A DNA stretch of 64,000 bases from Aspidiotus rigidus. Taxonomy: Eukaryota > Arthropoda > Insecta > Hemiptera > Diaspididae. Shown here in pieces: positions 13,601 through 25,451 of the stretch. Position 1 is the first letter of the stretch, and the number at the start of each line of letters is the position of its first letter. The position numbers were made by a program, and so were the translations under genes. A model generated the notes under the pieces. That model ran no database searches. It worked only from the letters and a program-made list of their open reading frames with translations, and was not told the DNA's origin. The stretch is taken from NCBI GenBank assembly GCA_035079385.1, contig JAVHKY010000065.1, forward strand, positions 930,001-994,000, given 5' to 3'.

Positions 13601-13712
13601 TACGATAGTGAAGAAGAGCCCTATATTTGAAGAATATAGGTGAGAGTAATGCAAAGAGAGAATGTCTAGATAGGAAAAGGTCACAGACGGCTGGAGTGTC
13701 CGTCAGCCCCCT

Positions 13713-13848
13713 CTTAGCTTAGTTTCCGCGAGACAAAGTCCTTTGGAATGCAGCTCTCACCGCGTGCAGGTGCTAAGTAGGAGTTGAGGTTTGAATGATA
13801 AGTAATATGCAACACGTATACGACTTCATTCAAATCTCCTTGAGAGCC
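13713..13848 (-). ncRNA. HDV-like self-cleaving ribozyme, copy 1
   Basis: On the minus strand, from the predicted cleavage site (5' of G at 13848): P1 5' strand GGCUCUC; a J1/2 insert forming a hairpin (GAGAUUUGAAUG with CAUUCAAACCUC); P2 5' CUUAGC; P3 ACC/GGU closing L3 UGCACGC; P1 3' GAGAGCU directly abutting P3 and giving G1.U at the cleavage site; GC pairing with GC in L3 (P1.1); P4 UUCC/GGAA around GGAC/GUCU; J4/2 ACUAA with the candidate catalytic C at 13722 (C-N-R-A); then P2 3' GCUAAG. Order and crossing of helices match the nested double pseudoknot of the HDV-like class. The assignment is by hand folding and covariation. Cleavage is not shown. Confidence 0.85.
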
Positions 13849-14463
13849 AGGGACCCCACTCCCCCCACCCGCCGGGAAATTTTTAAATCTCGCCTCACTT
13901 TTCGCTTTAGTAATGTACATTTGAATTTCTTACTACTTCTAGTATACTGAAAAAGTTATACAAATAAAAACGGCTAATTTTGGCTATTGGTGGAAGAAGA
14001 AGATGAAAATTCGCTAATGACGGAATGTGTTTCCTTCGGATAATATTCTAACATCGCTAATAGAATTAGTGGTAATGAATTACTGATAATATCGGACCGA
14101 GCAAAGTGACGATTACCAAGAGTTGCTTATAAATAAATACATTGATATATAAAAATACAGGTGATTGTAGTTAACTACAAATAAGTACAAAATGACACAT
14201 CTCGGTAGATTATTACAAGAAATTTTTGCATTTGAAGGAGTTCAATAAATTATTATATGTCTTGTTACTAAGGGGTATACTAAAGAGGAGAGGGAGTATG
14301 ACAATGAGCTATCTTCAGCGCGGCAAGAAGACTTTACATCAACTGTGACACTTGAATAACATAATATCTCCTTGCAAACTTGCGAAATTTTTGATTTTCG
14401 ATTATGGCCGAAAAAAATATTGTTACTCTACCCTCCTCTCTAGTATCCTGATATTATTTAATT

Positions 14464-14709
14464 TTGGTTGAAAATCAATTTTTCCACTTGACTGATGAAA
14501 AAGTTGTACTCACTAATGTGTCACGCATGACTCATTTGACCTCGATGTCGACAAATTGCGAAGTTGTCTTTTCCCATTATTGGTTAAAATGTATGCATTT
14601 GATGTATCTTATTCCTGACCTCTGTTCAATTTTTTCTTCCGCGTCATGGATTAGTTCTTATGATCAAATCACAAATAAGAAGTCAAACATGACGCGAGGA
14701 AGAAAATGA
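14464..14709 (+). other. Repeated 81-codon frame, probably non-coding
   Basis: This frame is identical, codon for codon, to 18047-18292 in unit 3. Identity reflects recent duplication of the unit rather than selection: unit 2 lacks the segment and other units do not preserve the frame. It has no recognisable domain. Confidence 0.4.
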
Positions 14710-15226
14710 CTTCTTCATTCAAAACAATCCCATTTGTATACAAAATTATGAAAGAAATTAAAAAATACTACAGAACTACATTCACGTTCGAAATATCGAT
14801 CAACATTATTTTAGAACCTGTTTAAATTATCACTAGGAGAATGTTACATTAAGAAAGGTTTGTACAAACAGATCAAGCATACTCTTGAAGATTGTTGTGC
14901 ATTTTTCGGTATCGTTCAAATTTCCTCGTAGGTTTAAGAAAAGGTGTAGGCGATTAATCAGACACACCCATCACCTCTTCCTTACCTTGGAGGAAATGGA
15001 ATAAAATTGAGCCTTGAATGATTTATTCAGAAGTCGTACTTGAAGCAGAGTAACCCAATTTTCGTCTATAAACATACGCTAGGCTTACTGAAAATGTATC
15101 GAGCTACAACTACGCCTCCGGATTTCTGTCTTCTTGACGAATGTTTGCATCTTCATTTCTTAAAGGATGCTCGTACAACATGATTACTTACTATCTTTCT
15201 AATAAATATTTTCTTGAACTTTTTGG

Positions 15227-15283
15227 TAGGAACATGTAAGGTACTAATGAATCAGTAACACATTAATACCAGACATGTTCCTA
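15227..15283. ncRNA. Pre-miRNA-like hairpin, unit 1
   Basis: The outer stem TAGGAACATGT pairs perfectly with ACATGTTCCTA. An inner stem GGTACTAATG pairs with CATTAATACC with one C.A mismatch. The loop is about 11 nt. Length and shape (57 nt, near-continuous stem) fit a small pre-miRNA or other processed hairpin on either strand. The same structure occurs in four other units, one with different inner-stem bases but pairing kept. Confidence 0.55.
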
Positions 15284-15398
15284 CAAAAAATTCAGTGCTC
15301 AATATAGAAAGACACTTTGCATAAGAACTTCACTGAAATAAAAGCTCTTTTGGTTAAAAATGTGGAAAAGTTTAGAGTACTGGGAGAGTTTTCAAAAT

Positions 15399-15549
15399 CA
15401 GTATCGTAGCCATGAAATTACCGCAGAGGGTTTAAGAAAAAGTTGTATGCAATACATTAACCCTTTCTTTAATTTTGATAATATTTGAAGACAAATTTTC
15501 CAAGTTTGGCAGGAATTTCGAACCCCATATCTCCATGGCTACGTCTCTG
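15399..15549. mobile_element. hAT-type MITE, unit 1
   Basis: A short element whose ends derive from CAGTGGCGTAGCCA and its inverse, the terminal pattern common in non-autonomous hAT elements. The flanks resemble a decayed 8-bp target-site duplication of ATCAGAAT type. It lies at the same place in units 1-4 and 8, so it inserted before the array amplified. Confidence 0.6.
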
Positions 15550-15668
15550 ATCAGAATGAATTTAGGATCCGAAATGGTCACCGAAGGCTAGACACATGAG
15601 AGTAATGCGAAGAAACATACGCATGATAGGAAAAGGTCACAGACGGCTGGAGTGTCCGTCAGCCCCCT

Positions 15669-15806
15669 CTTAGCTTAGTTTCCGCGAGACAAAGTCCTTT
15701 GGAATGCAGCTCTCACCGCGTGCAGGTGCTAAGTAGGAGTTGAGGTTTGAATGATAAGTACAATATGTAACACGTATACCACTTCATTCAAATCTCCTTG
15801 AGAGCC
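15669..15806 (-). ncRNA. HDV-like self-cleaving ribozyme, copy 2
   Basis: Same core as copy 1: P1 GGCUCUC/GAGAGCU, P2 CUUAGC/GCUAAG, P3 ACC/GGU, P1.1, P4 and J4/2 ACUAA are all intact. Predicted cleavage lies just 5' of 15806. The candidate catalytic C is at 15678. The J1/2 hairpin loop is slightly longer than in copy 1. Confidence 0.85.
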
Positions 15807-16851
15807 AGGGACCCCACTCCCCCCACCCGCCGGGAAATTTTTAAATCTAGCTTCACTTTTCGCTTTGAATTTCTTACTACTTCTAGTATACTGAAAAATA
15901 TAGAAAAGTTATACAAATAAAAACGGCTAATTTTGGCTATTGGTGGAAGAAGAAGATGAAAATTCGCTAATGACGGAATGTGTTTCCTTCGGATAATATT
16001 CTAACATCGCTAATAGAATTAGTGGTAATGAATTACTGATAATATCGGACCGAGCAAAGTGACGATTACCAAAAGTTGCTTATAAATAAATACATTGATA
16101 TATAAAAATACAGGTGAATATAATTAACTACAAATACGAACAAAATGACACATCTCGGTAGATTATTACAAGAAATTTTTGTATTTGAAAGAGTTCAATA
16201 AACTATTATATGCCTTGTTACTTAGGGGTGTACTAAAGAGGGGAGGGAGTATGACAATGAGCTATCTTCAGCGCGGCAAGAAGATTTTACATCACAAATA
16301 AGAAGTCAAACATGACGCGAGGAAGAAACTGACTTCGTCATTCAAAACAATCCCATTTCTATACAAAATGATGAAAGAAATTAAAAAATACTACAGAACT
16401 GCATTCATGTTCGAAATATCTATCAACATTATTTTAGAACTTGTTAAATTATCACTAGGAAAATGTTACATTAAGAAAGGTTTGTACAAACAGATCAAGC
16501 ATACTCTTGAAGATTGTTGTCCATTTTTCGGTATCGTTCAAATTTCCTCGTAGGTTTAAGAAAAGGTGTAGGCGATTAATCAGACACACCCATCACCTCT
16601 TCTTCTTATCTTGGAGGAAATGGAATTAAATTGAGCCTTGAATGATTTATTGAGAAGTCGTACTTGAAGCAGTGTAACCCAATTTTCGTGTATAAACATA
16701 CGCTAGGCTTACTGAAGATGTATCGAGCTACAACTACGCCTCCGGATTTCTGTCTTCTTGACGAATGTTTGCATCTTCATTTCTTAAAGGATGCTCGTAC
16801 AACATGATTACTTGCTGCCTTTCTAATAAATATCATCTCGAACTTTTTGGC

Positions 16852-16907
16852 AGGAACATGTAAGGTCCTAATGAATCAGTAACACATTAGTACCAAAACA
16901 TGTTCCT
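16852..16907. ncRNA. Pre-miRNA-like hairpin, unit 2
   Basis: AGGAACATGT pairs with ACATGTTCCT. The inner stem GGTCCTAATG pairs with CATTAGTACC with one mismatch. The inner stem differs from unit 1 at two positions. Confidence 0.55.
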
Positions 16908-17023
16908 ACAAAAAATTCAATGCTCAACATAGAATGACAGTTTGCATAAGAACTTCACTGAAATAAATGCTCTTTTGGTTAAAAATGTGGAAAAGTTTGG
17001 AGTACTGGGAGAGCTTTCAAAAT

Positions 17024-17174
17024 CAGTGGCGTAGCCAAGGAATTACCCCAGAGGTTTTAAAAAAAAGTTGTATGCAATACATTAACCCGTTCTTTAATTT
17101 TGATAATATTTGAAGACAAATTTTTCAACTTTGGCAGGAATTTCGACCCCCATTTCCTCCTGGCTACGCCTCTG
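17024..17174. mobile_element. hAT-type MITE, unit 2
   Basis: The best-preserved ends among the array copies: CAGTGGCGTAGCCA at the left, and TGGCTACGCCTCTG at the right. Flanks TTCAAAAT and ATCAGAAT suggest a degraded 8-bp duplication. Confidence 0.65.
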
Positions 17175-17298
17175 ATCAGAATGAATTTAGGATCCGAAAT
17201 GGTCACCGAAGGCTAGACATATACATGAGAATTATGCGAAGAAAACATACGCGTGATTGGAAAAGGTCACAGACGGCTGGAGTGTCCGTCAGCCCCCT

Positions 17299-17436
17299 CT
17301 TAGCTTAGTTTCCGCGAGACAAAGTCCTTTGGAATGCAGCTCTCACCGCGTGCAGGTGCTAAGTAGGAGTTGAGGTTTGAATGATAAGTACAATATGTAA
17401 CACGTATACCACTTCATTCAAATCTCCTTGAGAGCC
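17299..17436 (-). ncRNA. HDV-like self-cleaving ribozyme, copy 3
   Basis: Core identical to copy 2, including a near-identical J1/2 insert. Predicted cleavage lies 5' of 17436. The candidate catalytic C is at 17308. The identity with copy 2 points to recent conversion or duplication of this segment. Confidence 0.85.
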
Positions 17437-18809
17437 AGGGACCCCACTCCCCCCACCCGCCGGGAAATTTTTAAATCTAGCTTCACTTTTCGCTTTGAAT
17501 TTCTTACTACTTCTAGTATACTGAAAAATATAGAAAAGTTATACAAATAAAAACGGCTAATTTTGGCTATTGGTGGAAGAAGAAGATGAAAATTCGCTAA
17601 TGACGGAATGTGTTTCCTTCGGATAATATTCTAACATCGCTAATAGAATTAGTGGTAATGAATTACTGATAATATCGGACCGAGCAAAGTGACGATTACC
17701 AAGAGTTGCTTATAAATAAATACATTGATATATAAAAATACAGGTGATTGTAGTTAACTACAAATAAGTACAAAATGACACATCTCGGTAGATTATTACA
17801 AGAAATTTTTGCATTTGAAGGAGTTCAATAAATTATTATATGTCTTGTTACTAAGGGGTATACTAAAGAGGAGAGGGAGTATGACAATGAGCTATCTTCA
17901 GCGCGGCAAGAAGACTTTACATCAACTGTGACACTTGAATAACATAATATCTCCTTGCAAACTTGCGAAATTTTTGATTTTCGATTATGGCCGAAAAAAA
18001 TATTGTTACTCTACCCTCCTCTCTAGTATCCTGATATTATTTAATTTTGGTTGAAAATCAATTTTTCCACTTGACTGATGAAAAAGTTGTACTCACTAAT
18101 GTGTCACGCATGACTCATTTGACCTCGATGTCGACAAATTGCGAAGTTGTCTTTTCCCATTATTGGTTAAAATGTATGCATTTGATGTATCTTATTCCTG
18201 ACCTCTGTTCAATTTTTTCTTCCGCGTCATGGATTAGTTCTTATGATCAAATCACAAATAAGAAGTCAAACATGACGCGAGGAAGAAAATGACTTCTTCA
18301 TTCAAAACAATCCCATTTGTATACAAAATTATGAAAGAAATTAAAAAATACTACAGAACTACATTCACGTTCGAAATATCGATCAACATTATTTTAGAAC
18401 CTGTTTAAATTATCACTAGGAGAATGTTACATTAAGAAAGGTTTGTACAAACAGATCAAGCATACTCTTGAAGATTGTTGTGCATTTTTCGGTATCGTTC
18501 AAATTTCCTCGTAGGTTTAAGAAAAGGTGTAGGCGATTAATCAGACACACCCATCACCTCTTCCTTACCTTGGAGGAAATGGAATAAAATTGAGCCTTGA
18601 ATGATTTATTCAGAAGTCGTACTTGAAGCAGAGTAACCCAATTTTCGTCTATAAACATACGCTAGGCTTACTGAAAATGTATCGAGCTACAACTACGCCT
18701 CCGGATTTCTGTCTTCTTGACGAATGTTTGCATCTTCATTTCTTAAAGGATGCTCGTACAACATGATTACTTACTATCTTTCTAATAAATATTTTCTTGA
18801 ACTTTTTGG

Positions 18810-18866
18810 TAGGAACATGTAAGGTACTAATGAATCAGTAACACATTAATACCAGACATGTTCCTA
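18810..18866. ncRNA. Pre-miRNA-like hairpin, unit 3
   Basis: Identical to the unit 1 hairpin (11-bp outer stem plus inner GGTACTAATG/CATTAATACC stem), as expected from the recent unit 1/unit 3 duplication. Confidence 0.55.
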
Positions 18867-18981
18867 CAAAAAATTCAGTGCTCAATATAGAAAGACACTT
18901 TGCATAAGAACTTCACTGAAATAAAAGCTCTTTTGGTTAAAAATGTGGAAAAGTTTAGAGTACTGGGAGAGTTTTCAAAAT

Positions 18982-19132
18982 CAGTATCGTAGCCATGAAA
19001 TTACCGCAGAGGGTTTAAGAAAAAGTTGTATGCAATACATTAACCCTTTCTTTAATTTTGATAATATTTGAAGACAAATTTTTCAAGTTTGGCAGGAATT
19101 TCGACCCCTATATCCTCCTGGCTACGCCTCTG
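18982..19132. mobile_element. hAT-type MITE, unit 3
   Basis: Same insertion as in units 1 and 2, with a mutated left end (CAGTATCGTAGCCA) as in unit 1 and a TGGCTACGCCTCTG-type right end. Confidence 0.6.
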
Positions 19133-19255
19133 ATCAGAATGAATTTAGGATCCGAAATGGTCATCAACGGATAGACATATACATGAGAGTAATGCAAAGA
19201 AACATACGTATGATAGGAAGAGGTCACAGACGGCTGGAGTGTCCGTCAGCCCCCT

Positions 19256-19388
19256 CTTAGCTTAGTTTCCGCGAGACAAAGTCCTTTGGAATGCAGCTCT
19301 CACCGCGTGCAGGTGCTAAGTAGGAGTTGAGGTTTGAATGATAAGTAATATGCAAGTATACCACTCCATTCAAATCTCCTTGAGAGCC
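19256..19388 (-). ncRNA. HDV-like self-cleaving ribozyme, copy 4
   Basis: P1, P2, P3, P1.1, P4 and J4/2 are as in copy 1. The J1/2 insert is shorter. Predicted cleavage lies 5' of 19388. The candidate catalytic C is at 19265. Confidence 0.85.
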
Positions 19389-19912
19389 AGGGACCCCCTT
19401 CCCACCACCGCCGGGAAATTTTTAAATCTAGCTTAATCTTTCTCACTTAGTTATGAACATTCAAATTTCTCATTTGTTGTTGATTACCAAACTTCTAGTT
19501 GTGAAAAATTTAGAGAAGTTGAATAAAAAAAAAAACAAAACTACTAAATCTATTGGTGGGAGAGGAAAGTGAAAATTCGCCATTAGTGGACAATGTTATC
19601 TTCGGATAATATCCTAATAACGCTAACGGGATTAGTTTTTCTTTTTATTTATTTATTTTACAAGCTTTGACTAGGGCTATTGGCGTGACAAAGGTTTATT
19701 CGAAAGACGGATAATACTATCCTATGGTTAAATGAGGGGGAAGATGTCGGATCGGTAAGATAGTAATAATAAGTTACAGATAATATCGTGCCGACCAAAG
19801 TGATGAGTACCATGAGTCGCCCGGAAATAAATACATTCATATAATAATTATATAGAAATACTAGTGAATAATAATTAAATATAAATGACTATAACATAAT
19901 ACATCTTATAGG

Positions 19913-19976
19913 TAGAAAGAAAGGAAATAGGCACTATGTACCATTTTATTCAAAGTGCCTATTTCCTTTCTTTCTA
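19913..19976. ncRNA. Perfect 23-bp stem hairpin
   Basis: TAGAAAGAAAGGAAATAGGC plus ACT (19913-19935) pairs without mismatch to 19954-19976 across an 18-nt loop. It occurs only in unit 4. It could be a tiny foldback insertion or a source of small RNA. Confidence 0.6.
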
Positions 19977-20882
19977 TATTATAGTGGAAACCACGAAAAA
20001 ACTCTCCTCATCAACTTAATAATACATCTTGGTAGATTATTACAAAAAAAATGTTGCATTTGAAAGATTTTAATAAATTATATTCCTGGTTTCTTTTGGG
20101 TACTAAAGAGGGGAGAGAGTATGGCAATGACATATCTTAAGCAGCATAATGATTTTACAATAAACAAACTGTTACACTTGCATTACATATCTCGTTGTGA
20201 ATTCGCGGAAGCTATGACTTGCGATTATGGCCGAAAAATATTGTCAAGTTTATGAATATAGTTTAAAAGTGTCATTGATGAATTCTTGCCATTTTCTTTC
20301 AGATAAGTCCATTTTGAACTGCTATTTCATGTACCTCATTTCTGACCTCCATTCAATTTTTTCTTCCGCGTCTTGAATTCCTTCTTATGATTAAATCACA
20401 AATAAGAAGTCAAACATGCGGTGAGGAAGAAACTGAATTCGTCATTTAAAAACAATCCCATCTCTATACAAAATTATGAATCACTAGGGAAAGTTACATT
20501 AAGAAAGGTTTGTACAAACAGATCAAGCATATTCTTGAAGATTGTTGTCCATTTTTCGTTATCGTTCAAATTTCCTCGTAGGTTTAAGAAAAGGTGTAGG
20601 CGATTAATCAGACACACCCATCACCTCTTCTTTACCTTGGAGGAAATGGAATAAAATTGAGCCTTGAATGATTTATTCAGAAGTCGTACTTGAAGCAGTG
20701 TGACCCAATTTTCTTCTATAAACATACGCTAGGCTTACTGAAAATGTATCGAGCTACAACTACGCCTCCGGATTTCTGTCTTCTTGACGAATGTTTGCAT
20801 CTTCATTTCTTAAAGGATGCTCGTACAACATGATTACTTGCTATCTTTCTAATACTGTAAATATTATCTCGAACTTTTTGGC

Positions 20883-20938
20883 AGGAACATGTAAGGTCCT
20901 AATAAATCAGTAACACATTAGTACCAAAACATGTTCCT
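20883..20938. ncRNA. Pre-miRNA-like hairpin, unit 4
   Basis: AGGAACATGT/ACATGTTCCT outer stem with GGTCCTAATA/CATTAGTACC inner stem. The inner stem is weaker than in unit 2 by one extra mismatch. Confidence 0.5.
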
Positions 20939-21054
20939 ACAAAAAATTCAATGCTGAACACAGAAAGACAGTTTGCATGAGAACTACACTGAAATAAAAG
21001 CTCTAGTGGTTAAAAATGTGGAAAAGTTTGGAGTACTGGGAGAGTTTTCAGAAT

Positions 21055-21186
21055 CAGTGCCGTAGCCATGAAATAAAAGTCTTATGCGATACATTAACCC
21101 TTTCTTTAATTTTGATAATATTTGAAGGCAAATTTTTCAACTTTCGCAGTAATTTCGACCCCCATATCTCCATGGCTACGCCACTG
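21055..21186. mobile_element. hAT-type MITE, unit 4
   Basis: Shortened copy of the shared insertion. Ends are CAGTGCCGTAGCCA and TGGCTACGCCACTG. The flanks TTCAGAAT and GTCAGACT keep six of eight positions of a target-site duplication. Confidence 0.6.
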
Positions 21187-21319
21187 GTCAGACTGAATGT
21201 AGGATCCGAGGATCCGAAATGGTCGGCTGGATATACACGTGAGAGTTATGTGTAATGAGAAGAGATCATGCGTACGATAGGAAAAGGTCACAGACGGCTG
21301 GAATGTCCGTCAGCCCCCT

Positions 21320-21455
21320 CTTAGCTTAGTTTCCGCGAGACAAAGTCCTTTGGAATGCAGCTCTCACCGCGTGCAGGTGCTAAGTAGGAGTTGAGGTTTG
21401 AATTGTAAGTGATATGCAAAGTATATACCACCCCATTCAAACCTCTTCGAGAGCC
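21320..21455 (-). ncRNA. HDV-like self-cleaving ribozyme, copy 5
   Basis: Core preserved. The base after the 7-bp P1 strand is G instead of A, outside P1 proper. The base before the predicted cleavage site is C instead of U. The J1/2 stem (GAGGUUU side on the plus strand) has changed but still pairs. The candidate catalytic C is at 21329. Confidence 0.83.
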
Positions 21456-23451
21456 GGGGACCCCACTTCCCTCCACCCGCCGGGAAATTTTCAAATCTAG
21501 CTTAATCTTTCTGTTCAGTAATGGACATTTGGATTTCTTACTTCCTCTTGATTAGAAGTTTTAATTTTTTTTCCTACGTCATAGCCAAAACCTGGACAAG
21601 TTATATACATAAAAACACAATGGCTGAATTCTGCTAGAAGAAAGTGAAAATTTGCTAATGGCGTAAACTAATGGTTGCAACAGTTCTGTCTTAGGATAAT
21701 GTCATAACAACGCTAAAAGGAATAATGGTAACAGGAGTAAATTACTAATGACATGAAATGAAGCGAAGTGAATGGTGCCAAGAGTTACCCATAAATAAAT
21801 ACATTAACATTTAAAAATAATGGTAAATATAATTAACGATAAGATACACACAGCATTATGGTACATCGCCATAGAACATGACGTATCTCATTGCAAATGC
21901 TTGGAAGCATTGATTTGCAATTATGCCGAAGAAATATTAATTTTCACGTATAAGAATCTTTTTGATGAGTCTATTTTGAACTCTATTGAAAACGCATATC
22001 AAAAATTATTGAATATTCCATAAGTACACGTTTTGATGAATAGATTCTTGTGCTAAATTGTTGTATTACCATACTCCACTCTCCTCTTTAGTATCCCTTT
22101 GTTTTCAAATCGTGGTCAAATTTTAAATATTTCACAGGATTGAAGAAAAGGCAATTTAGCAGTAATCTGCGCCAGTCATGGATCATCTGATCTTGGTCTT
22201 GAAGATAGTTGATCAGATTGCGATGTTCTCTTTCGCTCATTATCGGTTGAGATGTCGATGAATCCCATTTCTGACGTTCGTTCAACTTTTCGTTCACTCC
22301 ATGGATGCAACTATTTATTAAGAAAACACAAATAACATTGCAACCATGAAGTGAAGAAAAGACTGATTTTATCATTTAAAAACTATCCAATCCATACTAA
22401 ATCACAAAAAGAAAAATGTTTAATGAAATACCTACATTCACATTTGAATTATCAATCTAAACTTAATCATTACAAGGAAACTGACACAATAAAAAGCGTT
22501 TGTATAAAAAAGTCATTTTATGAAACAGAGTTGAAAGAAATACATAATATTTCATTTTAGTATTGGTCAAATTTCTTCATAGGCTTAAGAGGCTGTGTTC
22601 ACGATTAATCAGACACGAGAGACACAGAATCTTAGCCTATGACGAAATTCAATAAAATTAGGAGTACAATAATTCATTCGAAAGCCACGCTTAGAGAAGT
22701 CTGACTCACTTTTCTCATTAATGCTGTTGGTAACTTTGAATGGAGGAAGGGTATTACCTAATTCGGAAAACGTTTTCCCTTTACTCTGGGTCAAATTGCA
22801 TATGTTGAGTGCTGTAGGGAAATCCGACTATAATCCCTGGTGAATCTGTCCCCAAAAGATGCGCCATCACCCTAAACTGGTACTGAGTAAGAGTTTGAGG
22901 TAAATGATTTCTAAATGTATCTTTTCTGCCCGAGACTTGCTGACTATTGTAATATCCCTGGAGGCTCCGGAAATCTAATACTTCTACGAAAATTGTACGT
23001 TTTACTAGATGCGTCCGGAACTTACTTCAACCAGATTTCTTCCCTAGGCACACAGTTAGATACAGAGTTGCAAACAATTTTGTCTCAGCTATGTTGGTAG
23101 GTATTTCTTCAAACTGTATCTATATGCCCGCACAGTCGAAACCAACAGCTGACGAAGAATGATTAATTTTTTCAACATGAGCAATTAAGCGTGTGTTCTA
23201 CATTTAAAAATATGCTCGTGAAACATGGTACCAAAAATCAGATTTTACTGTTCGAAATCTTGAAAAATCTTTCTGAATAATTGAAACCGAAGCAACCCTC
23301 ATAGTAAACACATGCTAAATAAGAAATGATTCCCAAATGTATCGACTTTGCCTAAAACTTGCTATCTATTGTAACCTATTCAAAGACTCCTGAAGTCTCC
23401 TTCTAACGCTCGGATAATAGTACACTTCACAATTTGCCTCGAGAACTAACT

Positions 23452-23652
23452 TCAACCAGATTCATCCCATCGGCACTGAGTAAGATACACAGGTGCAAAC
23501 AAGTATATGTCTCTGCTACTTCGATAAATACCCGCCATATCTAAACAGACAGCTGAAATAGTATTATCAATCTCTTCCACACACGCGTAATTAGAGCTCA
23601 ATTTCAAAGCACTCCCTCTTTGTTTAGAGAATTTCAATCCATACCTACTCAT
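23452..23652 (-). other. Frame related to 25452-25652, function unknown
   Basis: A 66-codon frame shares about 46 alignable residues with 25452-25652, including QRGSALKLSSNYA, VEEI and LDMAGIYR. A third, decayed relative of the surrounding DNA lies near 22.9-23.1 kb. It could be an exon captured and amplified within the array, or a chance frame in a duplicated block. No domain is recognised and no convincing splice sites were found on both sides. Confidence 0.3.
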
Positions 23653-23807
23653 GAATTTTAATTCAGGTTCGGGAACAGGAAAATATCAAGCTTTTACTCT
23701 ACTTTTTGGATGAAATATGATTCAAGAATATGAGTGGGAGCAATACAAAGGAAACATGCGCGCGATAGGAAAAGGTCACAGACGGCTGGAATGTCCGTCA
23801 GCCCCCT

Positions 23808-23941
23808 CTTAGCTTAGTTTCCGCGAGACAAAGTCCTTTGGAATGCAGCTCTCACCGCGTGCAGGTGCTAAGTAGGAGTTGAGGTATGAATTGTAAGTGA
23901 TATGCAAAGTATACCACCCCACTCAAACCTCTTTGAGAGCC
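23808..23941 (-). ncRNA. HDV-like self-cleaving ribozyme, copy 6
   Basis: Core preserved with G1.U in P1 and J4/2 ACUAA. The candidate catalytic C is at 23817. Predicted cleavage lies 5' of 23941. The J1/2 stem has an extra mismatch (gaggtatgaa on the plus strand). Confidence 0.83.
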
Positions 23942-25451
23942 GGGGATCCCACTTCCCTCCACCCACCGGGAAATTTTTAAATCTAGCTCCATCTTTCTGT
24001 TCAGTATAATGAACATTTGGATTTCTTACTTGCTCTTGATTAGAAATTTTAATTTCTTTCCTACGTTGTAGTCAAAAATCTAGATAAGTTATATAAATAA
24101 AAACACGACGGCTGAATTCTGCTGTTGGCGGAAGAAGAAAGTGAATTGGTTGCAACAGTTTTGTCTTAGGATAATATCATAACAACGCTTAAAGGATTAA
24201 TGGTAACAGGAATAAATTACTAATGATATGAAATCAAGCTAAGTGAATGGTGCCAAGAGTTGCCCATAAATAAATATATTCACATTAAAAAATAATGGTG
24301 AATACAATTAACAATAAGATACCCATAGGATTATAACACATATCCATAGATCATTACAAGAAAATTTTGGCGTTTGAAACATTCTTGGTAGACATATTTC
24401 TATCCGATGAATCTTATTTCGGAGCTCCGTTCAATTTTTTCGTTCGCGTCATGGATACTGACACATATTATTAAATCACAAATATGTGTGTACCCATGAA
24501 GCTAAGACAAAATGATTTCGTCGTTTGAGAATAATCCAATCCATATCGAATCACCAAACAATGGCCAATATACTATACACTCATAATCTAGATATCAATT
24601 AACATTATTTTACAGTTTGTTAAATTATCACTAGGAAAATATTACAATTAAAAAAGGTTTAAAAAAAATCGATTAGGTGATCGCGTCATGTAACAGACCC
24701 TCAAAGAATGTTTACGTTTTTTCAGTACTGGTCAGATTTCTTCTTGGGCTTGAGATATGACAAATGACATTTAATCTCATATGTAAGTTGCCAAATCTCA
24801 GCCTTGGAAAAAACTGAATAGAAGTGAGCCCATAGATCAATTTATTCAGAAGCCATGCTTGAAGTAGTATGACTCGATATTCTGATGAATGTGGTTGGTG
24901 TTTTCCCATACATATTTTACGACCATTGTTCCAGCAGTCGATTTTCTGTTCCCATTGTCTCGATCTGGGTGCAACCAGTAGAAGATTATTACAATTGTCT
25001 GCGAATCCCGTATTGAATCACCCCAGCTTGCACCAAGGAAAAACAAAACAAAAATACGAATATTCTTATGGAACGAACAAAGGACGAATATAAGAATACA
25101 AATTCATTGAGACGTCTAGACCTCTCCCCACTTACTTCTAGCCACAAATTCAGAGGTATATTTCTGGCCTCCGAAAACGTTTTTCCTCGCGCATGGTCCA
25201 AGGGCATACCTTGAGAATTTTGTTTTTTTTTGACGAAATCTAGCTGAAGATATATCCTCCATATCTGCGCCCAACTTCTCGAGGAAATCCTCAAAGTAAG
25301 CATGCGATAAATAAGAGTTGAAGGTAAATGACCCCCCAAATGTATCACCTTCCCCTAAAACTTACGGTCTATTGTAACATCATTAAAGACTCTCAAAAGT
25401 CTCCTAGCCAGTACTCCGATATTTCTTCGCTTCTCAATTTGCCTCCAGAAC

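Larger units (their letters stand above)
1..13612. repeat. Segmental duplication, copy A
   Basis: This block matches 34385-49835 in the same order and orientation, with many substitutions and indels. Anchors include position 1 against about 34385, the block near 6 kb against about 37.7 kb, the repeat-protein gene at 9.06-10.8 kb against 41.7-45.9 kb, the non-coding stretch at 11.9-12.5 kb against 48.5-49.0 kb, and the TCGAC-rich block at 13.2 kb against 49.4 kb. Similarity stops near 13612, about 60 bp before the ribozyme array begins. Apart from the gene I see no supported coding sequence here. The ORFs at 806-1109, 1200-2850 and 7526-8500 are short and not conserved between the copies. Confidence 0.85.

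Noticed and set aside
13718..13728. Alternative P2 using the first CTAAG and a catalytic C in CGGA
   Set aside because: Copies 8 and 9 have CTGAG there, and copy 9 has U in place of that C. The UUCC/GGAA P4 plus ACUAA/ACUGA J4/2 model fits all nine copies.
13713..13848. Ribozyme fold on the plus strand
   Set aside because: The helices also form on the plus strand, but the strand before the last helix is only TT. That leaves no room for a catalytic J4/2, and there is no G.U at the start of P1.
13714..13920. Minus-strand ORF across the ribozyme core, also near 25809-26006
   Set aside because: The core is conserved by RNA pairing, and indels in J1/2 break the frame in other copies.
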